Notes: generated by a model from the letters alone, not told the origin. A DNA stretch of 60,958 bases from an uncultured Ruminiclostridium sp. (GCA_905235805.1 CAJOMV010000050.1:1-60958); one strand, 5' to 3'; positions 22,514 through 31,499 are shown, counted from the first letter of the stretch. Translations and numbers: made by a program.

Positions 22514-23271
22514 GACGCGGACACCTCCTTGTTCCTTATCGGCTCGTCCTTGTATACGCCGAGCGGATAGTAGGGTATCATATCGTTCTTCAGTCTCTCG
22601 ATAGCCTGTACCGGAGTAAGTCCCCAGTTTGTCGGGCAGGTGGAGAGCACCTCGATGATAGAGAAGCCCTGCTTGTTCTTCTGATACTCAAAGCCCTTGC
22701 GGATAGCCGCCTTAGCCTTGCGGATATTGGCGGGGTCGACTACCGTTACTCTCTGCGCAAGTGCTACGCCGTCGAGCTGGGAGAGCATTTCGCACATCTT
22801 TACCGGGAAGCCCTCGATGTCGGTGTTTCTTCCGTAAGGTGTGGTCTGTGTGATCTGACCGGGAAGGGTGGTCGGAGCCATCTGTCCGCCGGTCATGCCA
22901 TAGGTGGTGTTATTGATGAATATGACGGTGATGTTCTCGCCTCTTGTGGCGGCGTGAACTGTCTCCGCGGTACCGATAGCGGCAAGGTCGCCGTCGCCCT
23001 GATAGGTGAATACGAACTTGTCGGGATTAGCTCTCTTGATACCGGTAGCGACAGCCGGAGCGCGTCCGTGGGAAGCCTCCATCATATCGCAGCTGAAGTA
23101 ATCGTAAGCCATAACCGAGCAGCCTACCGGGCATACGCCGACGGTGTCGCCCTCTATATCCATTTCGTCAATGACCTCGGCAACAAGGCGGTGTACTATA
23201 CCGTGAGTGCAGCCGGGGCAGTAATGCAGATACACGTCTGTAAGTGCGTGTGGTCTCTTGAAATCGGGCAT
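22510..23271 (-). CDS. korB: 2-oxoacid:ferredoxin oxidoreductase, beta (TPP) subunit
   Basis: A 253-residue thiamine-diphosphate subunit. It shows YCPGCTHGIVHRLVAE at the N-terminus, GDGDLAAIGTAETVHAA as the TPP/Mg motif (GDG...N-like), and FINNTTYGMTGGQMAPTT. It carries out decarboxylation of the 2-oxoacid and passes electrons to ferredoxin. Its start overlaps the korA stop by one base (TGATG) and its stop overlaps korC (ATGA), so all subunits are coupled. Confidence 0.93.
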   Translation of the reverse strand: MPDFKRPHALTDVYLHYCPGCTHGIVHRLVAEVIDEMDIEGDTVGVCPVGCSVMAYDYFSCDMMEASHGRAPAVATGIKRANPDKFVFTYQGDGDLAAIGTAETVHAATRGENITVIFINNTTYGMTGGQMAPTTLPGQITQTTPYGRNTDIEGFPVKMCEMLSQLDGVALAQRVTVVDPANIRKAKAAIRKGFEYQKNKQGFSIIEVLSTCPTNWGLTPVQAIERLKNDMIPYYPLGVYKDEPIRNKEVSAS

Positions 23272-24338
23272 CAGTCGTTACCTCCCATTTCTTTTATCTT
23301 TTCGAGTATCTCTGCCGGAGCGGGGATAACGCCGCCCGTTCTTCCGAAGAATTCAACGGGTCTCGAGCAGTTTATGGCGAGCTTTACGTCGTCTATCATC
23401 TGTCCCATGGACATCTCGACCGTGAGCACCTTCTTAGCGCTCTTGACAGCCTCGTTCAGCTCCTTTACCGGGAACGGATAAAGTGTGACGGGTCTGAATA
23501 CGCCAGCCTTGATACCCTGCTTTCTCGCCTCGTCCACAGCGGACTTCGCAAGTCTTGCGGTGGAGCCGTAGGCAACGACTACGATATCCGCGTCCTCGCA
23601 GTAATCCGCGACAGCCTGTGTCTCGGTCGCTTCGACCTGCTTGTAGCGCTCATAGCGCTCCCTGACAGTGCGCTCGAGCTCGGGAGCCTGTAAGTAGAGG
23701 GAGTTGATTATGTTGTGCTGTCTTTTGTTCTTGTGACCGTTCGCAGCCCACGGCTTGTTTGAAGCGTCGGACATTACGATCTCAGCGTCGTCGAACGCCA
23801 CCGGCTCCATCATCTGACCGAGCAGACCGTCCGCGAGAACTACCGCGGGCATTCTGTACTTGTCAGCGAGGTCGAACGCCTTTGTCACGCAGTCAGCCAT
23901 TTCCTGAACGCTGGAGGGAGCGAGCACGATGATGTGATAATCGCCGTGACCTACGCCCTTGGTGATCTGATAGTAGTCCGCCTGTGAGGGCTGGATACCG
24001 CCGAGACCGGGACCTCCGCGCATTACGTCGATGATGACGCAGGGCAGATCCGCGCCCGCGATGTAGGAGATACCCTCGGATTTAAGGGAAATTCCGGGGG
24101 AGGAGGAGGACGTCATGCAGCGTATACCGGAGCCTGCGCAGCCATAGACCATGTTTATAGCCGCGACCTCACTTTCCGCCTGCAGGAACACGCCGCCCAC
24201 CTTGGGCATTCTCTTGGAGAGATATGCGGCAATCTCCGTCTGGGGAGTTATCGGATAACCGAAGAAGCACTTGCAGCCCGCCCGCAGAGCAGCCTCCGCG
24301 AGAGCCTCATTGCCCTTCATCAAGCTTTTCTCAGCCAT
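23271..24338 (-). CDS. korA: 2-oxoacid:ferredoxin oxidoreductase, alpha subunit
   Basis: A 355-residue alpha subunit with the pyrimidine-binding domain (KGNEALAEAALRAGCKCFFG, YPITPQTEIAAYL at ~residues 26-38) and GIRCMTSSSSPGISLKSEGI. It binds the aminopyrimidine of TPP and coenzyme A side of the reaction with korB. The start overlaps the ferredoxin gene by eight bases. The separate ferredoxin subunit and order D-A-B-C is the usual Kor/Vor layout of Clostridia. Confidence 0.93.
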   Translation of the reverse strand: MAEKSLMKGNEALAEAALRAGCKCFFGYPITPQTEIAAYLSKRMPKVGGVFLQAESEVAAINMVYGCAGSGIRCMTSSSSPGISLKSEGISYIAGADLPCVIIDVMRGGPGLGGIQPSQADYYQITKGVGHGDYHIIVLAPSSVQEMADCVTKAFDLADKYRMPAVVLADGLLGQMMEPVAFDDAEIVMSDASNKPWAANGHKNKRQHNIINSLYLQAPELERTVRERYERYKQVEATETQAVADYCEDADIVVVAYGSTARLAKSAVDEARKQGIKAGVFRPVTLYPFPVKELNEAVKSAKKVLTVEMSMGQMIDDVKLAINCSRPVEFFGRTGGVIPAPAEILEKIKEMGGND

Positions 24339-24552
24339 TGTCCTTACCTCCTTTTACCGTGATAGCGCAGTCCGGGCACATCATAGCGCACATCGCGCAC
24401 GCTATACAAGCGTCGTCGTCGATGCAGTGCGCAGTGTAGTAGCCCTTCTTGTTGAGCTTTTCCTGCTGAATTTCGACTATCTTCTTCGGACAGGCGGTGA
24501 CACAAAGTCCGCAGCCCTTGCAGCGGTCGAATTCAACTGTCATTTTTGCCAT
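24331..24552 (-). CDS. korD: 2-oxoacid:ferredoxin oxidoreductase, 4Fe-4S ferredoxin subunit
   Basis: A 73-residue ferredoxin-type subunit with two CxxCxxCxxxC clusters: CKGCGLCVTACPKK (~residues 9-22) and CIACAMCAMMCPDC (~45-58). It relays electrons from the TPP subunit to free ferredoxin. A start nine codons upstream exists, but the ATG at 24552 begins the conserved fold. The GAAAGGAAG site lies 20 to 30 bases upstream, so either start is possible. Confidence 0.9.
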   Translation of the reverse strand: MAKMTVEFDRCKGCGLCVTACPKKIVEIQQEKLNKKGYYTAHCIDDDACIACAMCAMMCPDCAITVKGGKDNG

Positions 24553-24618
24553 TGACCTTACTTCCTTTCTTTTATTCAATGCAATTATTGCATGATTTAC
24601 AATATTATCCGAACTGAT

Positions 24619-25425
24619 TTATTTACTGCGGATCTTTTCCTTACTGCGGATCTTTTCCTTACTGCGGATCTTTTCCGCTCTTTCGTTAAGCAGCTTCACA
24701 GCCTCCTCACCGCCGAGCCTGCGTATAAGCCCCATTGCGTGGTAGAGGTAGTCTTCAGCCAATCCCGGGTATGTAGGTTCGAGTATAAAAATCGTGAATT
24801 CAAACAGATCATCGGCGGCGGAAAGAAACTGGACTTCTTCATCATCAATGTCCTGATATGCCCGACGCCCCTCTGTTTTCTGAGCTTGTATCGCACTTCG
24901 GATCACTCTTTCGGCTTCTCTGTCTCCGACTGCTCTGACCGCGCGGGACAATGTACCGATGTGAGCCTCGGCAACGCCTCCTGCTTCTTTGATCCACATA
25001 TCGATTATTTCCAATGCCGCATCATAGCCTTCAGAGGGTATAAAAATATAGTAAGCCCCCATTAACAGATCGGTCGCCTTTTCGGCTCCGTATTCTTCGA
25101 GATCATTCACCGCCAGCTCAATGACGGGCTCCGTCAGCTCACTTGTCTGCAAAGCATACAGGGCGTAATTGAGCAGAGATATTTCGCCTGCGCGAGGTGC
25201 TCCGATGTCGTCCTTGTTGTTTTTCAGTCGGAAACTCCCGACATCATACTTCCCGGTGTTTTTTTCGGCTCTGTGCATTTCAAGAGCTTCCCGCAGCGCG
25301 TTTACAGTCTCGGCGCATCCGATATTGCGCGCCTGCCATTGAATGAGCCACACGAACTCATTGCCGGCAAATCCGCAGTTCACAAAAAAATCATAGATCA
25401 AGTCAATCTGTTCTTCCGACGTCAT
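24619..25425 (-). CDS. unknown helical protein with 6-residue tandem repeat tail
   Basis: A 268-residue protein I do not recognise. It is mainly helical and acidic, with no signal or membrane segment. The C-terminus ends in three copies of a KIRSKE hexapeptide, encoded by three near-perfect 18-bp repeats at 24622-24678. Two upstream starts exist (25488, which overlaps the MinD-like gene as ATGA, and 25467); I chose 25425 because AAGGGGA lies eight bases ahead. Base composition looks lower in GC than its neighbours. It lies between the MinD-like ATPase and korD, so it may be a passenger in the operon. Confidence 0.6.
   Translation of the reverse strand: MTSEEQIDLIYDFFVNCGFAGNEFVWLIQWQARNIGCAETVNALREALEMHRAEKNTGKYDVGSFRLKNNKDDIGAPRAGEISLLNYALYALQTSELTEPVIELAVNDLEEYGAEKATDLLMGAYYIFIPSEGYDAALEIIDMWIKEAGGVAEAHIGTLSRAVRAVGDREAERVIRSAIQAQKTEGRRAYQDIDDEEVQFLSAADDLFEFTIFILEPTYPGLAEDYLYHAMGLIRRLGGEEAVKLLNERAEKIRSKEKIRSKEKIRSK
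24622..24678 (-). repeat. 18-bp tandem repeat, three copies
   Basis: The unit TACTGCGGATCTTTTCCT (plus strand) occurs three times in tandem, the first and last copies slightly changed at the ends. In the minus-strand gene it encodes KIRSKE repeats up to the stop codon, so copy-number change would lengthen or shorten only the tail. Confidence 0.85.
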
Positions 25426-25484
25426 ATTCCGTTCCCCTTGTGATCGTTCTCTGCTTTCATCTGTCATACGGTTACCCGTTCCAG

Positions 25485-26144
25485 TCATTTCTCCCAGATA
25501 TTGCGTACATATCTTTTCACGATATACGGCGCGGGGGCGTTTGCGGGCATTGCCCCGTCTATCGCGCAGGTCGCCGCTATCGGCAGTCCCGTGAGCCGTG
25601 AGACCTCCTCCGCGAAGGAGAGCGAGCTTATCACATCGTCGAGGTCGGTCTCTCCGCCGAGGGTGGAGTTGTTGACTATCCCGGTGCAGCGGACGCTGCC
25701 GGACTCTTCTATCTCCCGCAAGAGCGCTGCCGTATCGGCTGCGTCCTTGGTGAGGTAGCGGTACTTGTTGATCACATAGAGTATATCCGTGTCCCCGAAG
25801 CTGTTTATGAGCGGCGCGAACCGACCGAGAGCCTTTGCGCCCTCGTCGTCCCCGCCCACGTCTATCACAATGTGGCTCCCGCTTTGCAGCAGGCTTTCGA
25901 GGGGAATGTTCAGCGAGGGGATATCGAGGTTCGTATTCGCGTAGACAGGCGCGAATATGCCGATGCCTTTTTCATTGAACAGCTTCTCGAAATCCGCCGT
26001 GCGGAAGTAGGGGTTTACGATATCGAGGTCTATCACGTTGCATTTGTTCCCGTCCTTCGCGATATCCAGCGCGAGGTTGACGGAGAAATTGGTCTTTCCC
26101 GCGCCGTAATGCCCGGTAACGACAGTGAGCTTTCTATACTGCAT
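25485..26144 (-). CDS. MinD/ParA-like P-loop ATPase
   Basis: A 219-residue SIMIBI-class ATPase. The deviant Walker A is VVTGHYGAGKTNFSVNLA (~residues 8-25), switch I/II regions are VIDLDIVNPYFRTADFEKLF and IVIDVGGDDEGAKALGRF, and NKYR near 130 stands at the base-recognition site. Genes of this kind often sit beside korDABC in Clostridia, which hints at a role in cluster or cofactor insertion, but no such role is proven. It starts nine bases after the zinc-ribbon gene. Confidence 0.75.
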   Translation of the reverse strand: MQYRKLTVVTGHYGAGKTNFSVNLALDIAKDGNKCNVIDLDIVNPYFRTADFEKLFNEKGIGIFAPVYANTNLDIPSLNIPLESLLQSGSHIVIDVGGDDEGAKALGRFAPLINSFGDTDILYVINKYRYLTKDAADTAALLREIEESGSVRCTGIVNNSTLGGETDLDDVISSLSFAEEVSRLTGLPIAATCAIDGAMPANAPAPYIVKRYVRNIWEK

Positions 26145-26153
26145 ATTCCCGCC

Positions 26154-26669
26154 TTACATACCGAGCATCTGCATGACAGTGACCGCGCCGTACTGATAGC
26201 GCTGCGCCTGGTCAATGTAATCCGCGAGCGAGCCGAATATCGCGCCGAAGATGCCGACCCAGATGAAGGAGAGGAGAATGGCGAGCACGATCTCTATAGC
26301 CTTGACTATGAGCATAGCCTTGCAGTATCTCTTTCTGCTCTCGGGACCGTCGCCGAAGCCCCATACGAAGAGGAAAATAATGCTTATCAGGCTGAAAAAG
26401 GTCGTGACGATGATAGTAAGTACCCACTTGCCGAGGCTCATCTCATCATCCTTCGCCTGTACCGGAGGGGGAGCGTAGGTATAGGGAGCCTGACCGGTGG
26501 TCTGACCCGTTGTATTGACATACTGCTGCTGAGGGGGCTGCTGATAATTGCCGGAAACGTACTGCGCGCCGCCCTCGGGGGGAATGCTGGAGACATTCTC
26601 GCCGCATCTTGTGCAGAAGCGCTCGTCGTCCATAAGGAAATTGCCGCATCTTGTGCATCTTTTTGCCAT
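26154..26669 (-). CDS. zinc-ribbon membrane protein
   Basis: A 171-residue protein. Residues 4-22 form a zinc ribbon with two CxxC pairs (CTRCGNFLMDDERFCTRCGE). A Gln/Pro/Tyr-rich linker (~residues 30-75) leads to two or three transmembrane helices (KWVLTIIVTTFFSLISIIFL and IVKAIEIVLAILLSFIWVGI). Such zinc-ribbon membrane proteins are common in Firmicutes and uncharacterised. The start at 26669 has GAAAGGAAC upstream; a start at 26717 would include the promoter-proximal region. It is first in the MinD-kor gene row. Confidence 0.75.
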   Translation of the reverse strand: MAKRCTRCGNFLMDDERFCTRCGENVSSIPPEGGAQYVSGNYQQPPQQQYVNTTGQTTGQAPYTYAPPPVQAKDDEMSLGKWVLTIIVTTFFSLISIIFLFVWGFGDGPESRKRYCKAMLIVKAIEIVLAILLSFIWVGIFGAIFGSLADYIDQAQRYQYGAVTVMQMLGM

Positions 26670-26707
26670 AACAGTGTTCCTTTCCCATAAGAAAAATCGT
26701 ACACTAT

Positions 26708-26736
26708 ATAATAACATATTTCCCGAAAAAAATCAA
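26708..26736 (-). promoter_or_regulatory. promoter of zinc-ribbon-MinD-kor gene row
   Basis: On the minus strand: -35 TTGATT (26731-26736), 17-bp spacer, -10 TATTAT (26708-26713). Confidence 0.6.
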
Positions 26737-26780
26737 CTGTTTATTTAAAATTTGTTATGCCTGCTTTTTTCGGAAATTTA

Positions 26781-26809
26781 TTGAAAAAAAGCGGAGGGTG
26801 TGGTATAAT
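26781..26809 (+). promoter_or_regulatory. SigA-type promoter of polA
   Basis: -35 TTGAAA (26781-26786), 17-bp spacer, -10 TATAAT (26804-26809), about 30 bases before the polA start. Confidence 0.75.
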
Positions 26810-26839
26810 AATATTACTTGACCGCAGGAGGGCATGAAA

Positions 26840-29320
26840 ATGAAATTATTGGTGATAGACGGCAACAGTATAATCAACCGCGCGTTTTACGGGATACGTC
26901 TCCTTTCGAATAAGAAGGGAGTTTTCACGAACGCGATAACGGGCTTCATGAACATCTATCTCAAGCTGCTGGCGGAGTACAAGCCCGACGGGGCTGCCGC
27001 AGCGTTCGACCTGAAGGCTCCGACCTTCCGGCACAAGGCGTATGACGGCTACAAGGCGGGGCGGCACGGCATGCCGGACGAGCTTGTCATGCAGATGCCG
27101 TATGTCAAGGAGATACTGCGGGCTCTGGGAGTGCCGGTGGTGGAGTGCGAGGGCTACGAGGCTGACGATATCCTCGGTACGCTCGCTCACGCCTGCGAGG
27201 AGGCGGGCGGGGAGTGCATACTCGCAACCGGCGACCGCGACTCCTTCCAGCTGATAACCGACAAGACCTTCGTCAACCTCGCCTCCACAAAGGAGGATAT
27301 CCTGTACACTCCCGAAAAGATATTCGAGGTGTACGGCGTGGCTCCGGCGGAGATGCTGGAGGTGAAGGCGCTGATGGGCGACCCGAGCGACAATATCCCC
27401 GGAGTGAAGGGGATAGGCGAAAAGACCGCCCTCGGACTGATACAGAAATACCACACCATTGACAATATATTCGGCGACCTTGACGCGGTGGAGACAACAA
27501 AGTCTGTCAGGGAAAAGCTCTCGGCGGGGGAGGAAAGCGCGCGGCTGAGCCGTATGCTCGGCGAGATCGTGAAGAACGCCCCCATAGACTGCGACACAGA
27601 GCATTACCGCTTCGGAAAGCGCGATGAGGTGAAGCTCGCCTCGCTGCTGACGGAGCTGGAGATGTTCGCGCTGCTGAAAAAGCTCGGGGTGTCGGGAGAG
27701 GCGATAGACACGGCTGCCGCTCACGCCGCGGAGGAAGCTCCCCCGGCGGCGAGGGAGGATATCCCGGAGCTGGACGGCGCTGTACCGGACTACTGGCTCG
27801 ACGGAGAGGGAAGACTGTGGAAGTGCGTGAATGGTGAGGTCAGCGAGGCGGACAAGTCCGAGCTCGTCGGAGATGAACCAAAGCGCACCTTTGACCTGAA
27901 GGCGATGCTCACTGCGCTGGACTGCCCGATAAACGGGGTGGAGTTCGATTCCACTCTTGCCGCCTACCTGCTCAACGCCGGAGCCTCGGAGTATTCTCCC
28001 GAACGGCTCTGCACCGAGTACGAGGTTCCGTTCGGAGAGGGCGGGGCGAAGGTGATACACGAGCTTAACCGGGTGCTGCACACGAAGCTCTGCGAGCAGG
28101 GAATGGATAAGCTGCTGCGGGAGATAGAGATACCGCTAGCGGGAGTGCTCGTTTCCATGGAGCGGGAGGGCATTGCCATAGACCGGGAGGCTCTCGTGAG
28201 GTTCGGTGAGCGGCTCTCCTCGGAGGCGCAGGAGCTCGAACAGCAGATATATGTTCATGCCGGGCAGGCGTTCAACATCAATTCCCCTAAGCAGCTCGGC
28301 GAGATACTGTTCGACAAGCTGGGGCTTCCCCATGGGAAAAAAACCAAGACGGGCTACTCCACCAACGCGGAGGTGTTGGACGGGCTTATCGGAAAGGACC
28401 CGATAATCGAGCTTATACTGAAATACCGCGCGGTGACGAAGCTCGACTCGACCTACGCTAAGGGGCTCCTCGCCGAGATAGCGGAGGACGGGCGCATACA
28501 CACCACCTTCAAGCAGACGGAGACCCGCACCGGACGTATATCCTCCGCCGAGCCGAATATCCAGAATATCCCCGTGAGAACGGAGCTGGGGCGGGAATTC
28601 CGGCGCTTCTTCGTCGCGAAGGAGGGTTATCTGCTCGTTGACGCGGACTACTCGCAGATCGAGCTGCGAATACTCGCGCACCTGTCCGGGGACAAGGCGA
28701 TGATCGAGGCGTTCGGGAGCGGAGAGGATATCCACACCGTCACTGCCTCGCAGGTATTCGATATGCCGGTGAAGTGGGTCACTCCCGAGATGAGACGCAG
28801 CGCAAAGGCTGTCAACTTCGGTATAGTGTACGGTATAGGCGCGTTCTCGCTGTCCAAGGATATCAATGTCTCTGTCGCGCAGGCGGACGCGTATATAAAG
28901 AACTACCTCGCGAAATACCGCGGAGTGGATCTGTTCATGAAATCGACCGTAGAGAACGGCAAGAAGAACGGCTATGTTTCCACGATGTGGGGGCGCAGAC
29001 GTTATATCCCCGAGCTTGCCGCGACCAACAAGGTGCAGCAGGCTCTCGGCAAGCGCATGGCGATGAACGCCCCGGTGCAGGGAACTGCCGCCGACATAAT
29101 AAAGCTCGCGATGATACGCGTGTATGAGCGGCTGGGGGCTGAAAAGCTGGACGCGAGGCTGATACTCCAGGTGCACGACGAGCTTATCGCGGAAGCCCGT
29201 GAGGACTGCGCGGAGCGTGTGGCGGTCATTATTGCCGAGGAAATGGAGAACGCGGCGAAGCTGTCCGTCCCGCTCACAGTGGACGCAAAGACGGGCAGGA
29301 GCTGGTACGAGGCGCACTGA
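26840..29320 (+). CDS. polA: DNA polymerase I
   Basis: An 826-residue family-A polymerase. Residues 1-290 are the 5'-3' exonuclease (LLVIDGNSIINRAFYGI, AAAFDLKAPTFRHKAYDGYK, ATGDRDSFQL). The polymerase domain has motif A DADYSQIELRILAHLSGD, motif B RRSAKAVNFGIVYGIGAFSL and motif C LQVHDELIAEA. The middle segment lacks a recognisable 3'-5' proofreading DxE motif and is short, so proofreading is probably absent, as in Taq polymerase (832 residues). Two adjacent ATGs exist; the second (26840) has better spacing from AGGAGGG. It overlaps rimI by one base (TGATG). Confidence 0.96.
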   Translation: MKLLVIDGNSIINRAFYGIRLLSNKKGVFTNAITGFMNIYLKLLAEYKPDGAAAAFDLKAPTFRHKAYDGYKAGRHGMPDELVMQMPYVKEILRALGVPVVECEGYEADDILGTLAHACEEAGGECILATGDRDSFQLITDKTFVNLASTKEDILYTPEKIFEVYGVAPAEMLEVKALMGDPSDNIPGVKGIGEKTALGLIQKYHTIDNIFGDLDAVETTKSVREKLSAGEESARLSRMLGEIVKNAPIDCDTEHYRFGKRDEVKLASLLTELEMFALLKKLGVSGEAIDTAAAHAAEEAPPAAREDIPELDGAVPDYWLDGEGRLWKCVNGEVSEADKSELVGDEPKRTFDLKAMLTALDCPINGVEFDSTLAAYLLNAGASEYSPERLCTEYEVPFGEGGAKVIHELNRVLHTKLCEQGMDKLLREIEIPLAGVLVSMEREGIAIDREALVRFGERLSSEAQELEQQIYVHAGQAFNINSPKQLGEILFDKLGLPHGKKTKTGYSTNAEVLDGLIGKDPIIELILKYRAVTKLDSTYAKGLLAEIAEDGRIHTTFKQTETRTGRISSAEPNIQNIPVRTELGREFRRFFVAKEGYLLVDADYSQIELRILAHLSGDKAMIEAFGSGEDIHTVTASQVFDMPVKWVTPEMRRSAKAVNFGIVYGIGAFSLSKDINVSVAQADAYIKNYLAKYRGVDLFMKSTVENGKKNGYVSTMWGRRRYIPELAATNKVQQALGKRMAMNAPVQGTAADIIKLAMIRVYERLGAEKLDARLILQVHDELIAEAREDCAERVAVIIAEEMENAAKLSVPLTVDAKTGRSWYEAH

Positions 29321-29715
29321 TGAACTGCGTGGATTTTATTGTCGCTGCGGAGCGGGAGTGCTTTGAGAATAGCTGGGACGAGACCGCTGTGCGCGCCGTG
29401 ACCGACAGCGGGTACGGTGTCTGCGTATGCGAGGAGGGCGTGGGTTACGCTCTCGGGCGGATATCCTTCGATGAGGCGGAGCTGTACCGCATCGCGGTGC
29501 TGCCCGGCGAAAGGCGCAGGGGCGCAGGTCAGCGGCTGCTCGGACGCTTCATCGGGGAATGCCGTCAGCGCGGGGCGGAGAGGATATTTCTCGAGGTACG
29601 AAGCAGGAATGTTCCGGCAATTTCGCTATATGAACGCGCAGGCTTTGTGAAACTTAATATTCGTAAGGGTTACTATCCCGATGATGACGGCATTGTGTAC
29701 ATTTTGCAGCTTTAA
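29320..29715 (+). CDS. rimI: ribosomal-protein alanine N-acetyltransferase-like GNAT enzyme
   Basis: A 131-residue GNAT acetyltransferase. The acetyl-CoA loop RIAVLPGERRRGAGQRLLGR (~residues 56-75) carries R-x-x-G-x-A/G, and NVPAISLYERAGFVKLNIR is the RimI-like C-terminal motif. RimI acetylates the N-terminal alanine of ribosomal protein S18. It is translationally coupled to polA (TGATG). It is somewhat shorter than E. coli RimI (148). Another peptide-acetylating GNAT is possible. Confidence 0.82.
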   Translation: MNCVDFIVAAERECFENSWDETAVRAVTDSGYGVCVCEEGVGYALGRISFDEAELYRIAVLPGERRRGAGQRLLGRFIGECRQRGAERIFLEVRSRNVPAISLYERAGFVKLNIRKGYYPDDDGIVYILQL

Positions 29716-29801
29716 AAATGCTCTCGGCACGTCAAAATTTCTCATCATTTGTGAAAAATGCAGAAAATTGACCTTTTTGCGGAAAAATTTGCGGAAAACT
29801 A

Positions 29802-29830
29802 TGGACAAATCCGCAGTTTTATGATATTAT
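29802..29830 (+). promoter_or_regulatory. candidate promoter of chemoreceptor gene with upstream direct repeats
   Basis: -35 TGGACA (29802-29807), 17-bp spacer, -10 TATTAT (29825-29830). Immediately upstream, TTTGCGGAAAA occurs twice (29776-29786 and 29788-29798), a 12-bp period. Confidence 0.5.
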
Positions 29831-29875
29831 GTATATGCTATTGTGAAATAATATCTCGTCTGGAGGTTATCCGAT

Positions 29876-31450
29876 ATGAAGGGGTCACTTAGAAAATTTA
29901 TTCAGATGAACACCTATCTGCTCGGCGGAGGGAGCGCTCTGCTGTTCCTTATCCTCGCGATCTGCGGACTTGCCGGCGGCAATATGGCTGTTCTGATATT
30001 CGCGGTGGTGGGGCTCGCGTTCAGCGCGGGGTTCTGCTTCTACAGCCTGTCTGCATATAAGAACAAGTTGATAGAGCCCGCGGAAAAGCTCGCCGGTTCG
30101 GCTGAGGCATACATGGCTGCCGAATACGCAAAGGGCGCCGTAACGCTGAATACCGGGACGGAGCTCGATCAGCTCGCGAAATCACTGACCCTTGCTTCCC
30201 AGACGAATGAGTTCGTTACGGATATAATCTCCGATGTCGCGAACGGCGACTTTACCCGCGATATATCGCGGCTTCCCGATGATATAGCACTCTCCAAGGG
30301 ACTCAAACACCTCTATTATAATATGTCCACCGCGTTCAGCGATATCTCCGGCGGCGCCGAGAAGGTAAACGCTGACGGCGCGCGCGTGTCGCAGGCTTCG
30401 CAGACGCTCTCGCAGGGCGTTACCGCGCAGGCGAGCACGGTTCAGGAGCTCGCGTCCACCGTCAATGAGATACGCAACGCCGTAGTCAAGAACGCGGAGA
30501 ACGCCCGTGAGGCGCACCGCAACGCGGAGGACGCGAGTGCGGCGGTAACCGAGGGCTCCGCGAAGATGCAGGAGCTGCTCAAGGCTATGGACGATATCAG
30601 TAAGTCCACAAACGAGATACTCAAGTTCAATAAGGTCATCGAAGATATAGCGTTCCAGACCAATATCCTCGCGCTCAACGCTTCCGTTGAGGCGGCGCGT
30701 GCGGGTGAGGCAGGAAAGGGCTTCGCGGTAGTCGCCAGCGAGGTAAAGAACCTCGCCGTCAAGTCGCAGGAAGCCTCCCACCAGACCAGCAACGTTATCC
30801 AGAGCTGCGTACAGAGCGTTCGTGAGGGCGTTGAGAAAACACAGCAGACAGCAAGCGTATTCACTACGATAGCAGAGAAGTCCGCGCTCATAGGCGAGGG
30901 ACTGAACATAATCTCGGAGGAGTGTGAACAGCAGTCCGAAGCCATCACACAGATCAATATCGGCGTTGAACAGATCAGCGGCGTTATCCAGAGCACCTCC
31001 ATGACGGCGGACGAATGCGCGCAGTCGGCGTCCGAGCTGACCGACCGCTCCGGAGACCTCCGCGAGATAGTCGGAAGATTCAGATTCTCCGATGTGGACA
31101 AGCTCCGCCCCGCTCAGAAGGGCACTTCAAAGGCTGCCAAGTCCGCAGGCGTTACGAAGAGTACATACAGCGCTCCGGCTCCGAAGCCCGCTCCTGCACC
31201 CGCACCGGTGGAGAAGCCCGCCCCGAGACCCGCTTCGACCTACAAGCCCGCCCCTAAACCCGCTCCCGCCCCCAAGCCCGCACCGGCTCCCAAGCCTGCT
31301 CCGAAGCCCGCATATACACCAACCCCGAAGCCTGCGTCGGCTTCCGCTCCGAGCAGCGATTTCAAGCCGAGCAAGTCCGCTGTCATAACGCAGCCCTCGG
31401 GAAGCTACGCCAACGCGGAGTTCGTGGACGTACCGGACAACAAATATTGA
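29876..31450 (+). CDS. methyl-accepting chemotaxis protein without periplasmic sensor, Pro/Ala/Lys-rich tail
   Basis: A 524-residue chemoreceptor. Two transmembrane helices lie at ~residues 16-58 with only a few residues between them, so there is no extracellular ligand domain. A HAMP-like region follows, then the signalling domain with the highly conserved hairpin tip [20 protein letters not shown] (~residues 258-277) and [19 protein letters not shown]. From ~430 on, the protein is a repetitive AP/KP-rich linker ending in [12 protein letters not shown], which might act as a tether. It would report to CheA/CheW, but no che or flagellar gene is in the window. Confidence 0.9.
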   Translation: MKGSLRKFIQMNTYLLGGGSALLFLILAICGLAGGNMAVLIFAVVGLAFSAGFCFYSLSAYKNKLIEPAEKLAGSAEAYMAAEYAKGAVTLNTGTELDQLAKSLTLASQTNEFVTDIISDVANGDFTRDISRLPDDIALSKGLKHLYYNMSTAFSDISGGAEKVNADGARVSQASQTLSQGVTAQASTVQELASTVNEIRNAVVKNAENAREAHRNAEDASAAVTEGSAKMQELLKAMDDISKSTNEILKFNKVIEDIAFQTNILALNASVEAARAGEAGKGFAVVASEVKNLAVKSQEASHQTSNVIQSCVQSVREGVEKTQQTASVFTTIAEKSALIGEGLNIISEECEQQSEAITQINIGVEQISGVIQSTSMTADECAQSASELTDRSGDLREIVGRFRFSDVDKLRPAQKGTSKAAKSAGVTKSTYSAPAPKPAPAPAPVEKPAPRPASTYKPAPKPAPAPKPAPAPKPAPKPAYTPTPKPASASAPSSDFKPSKSAVITQPSGSYANAEFVDVPDNKY

Positions 31451-31455
31451 GAAAT

Positions 31456-31487
31456 AAGCCGTGGGACAAGTGCTCACGGCTTTGTTT
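31456..31487 (+). terminator. intrinsic terminator after chemoreceptor gene
   Basis: AAGCCGTG (31456-31463) and CACGGCTT (31475-31482) form an 8-bp stem, followed by TGTTT. It precedes rsmE by only about 15 bases, so some read-through may supply rsmE. Confidence 0.65.
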
Positions 31488-31499
31488 ATGAGGAAAGAT

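Noticed and set aside
24622-24678. Short tandem repeats as a CRISPR array
   Set aside because: Units are contiguous 18-mers without spacers and are in frame in a gene.
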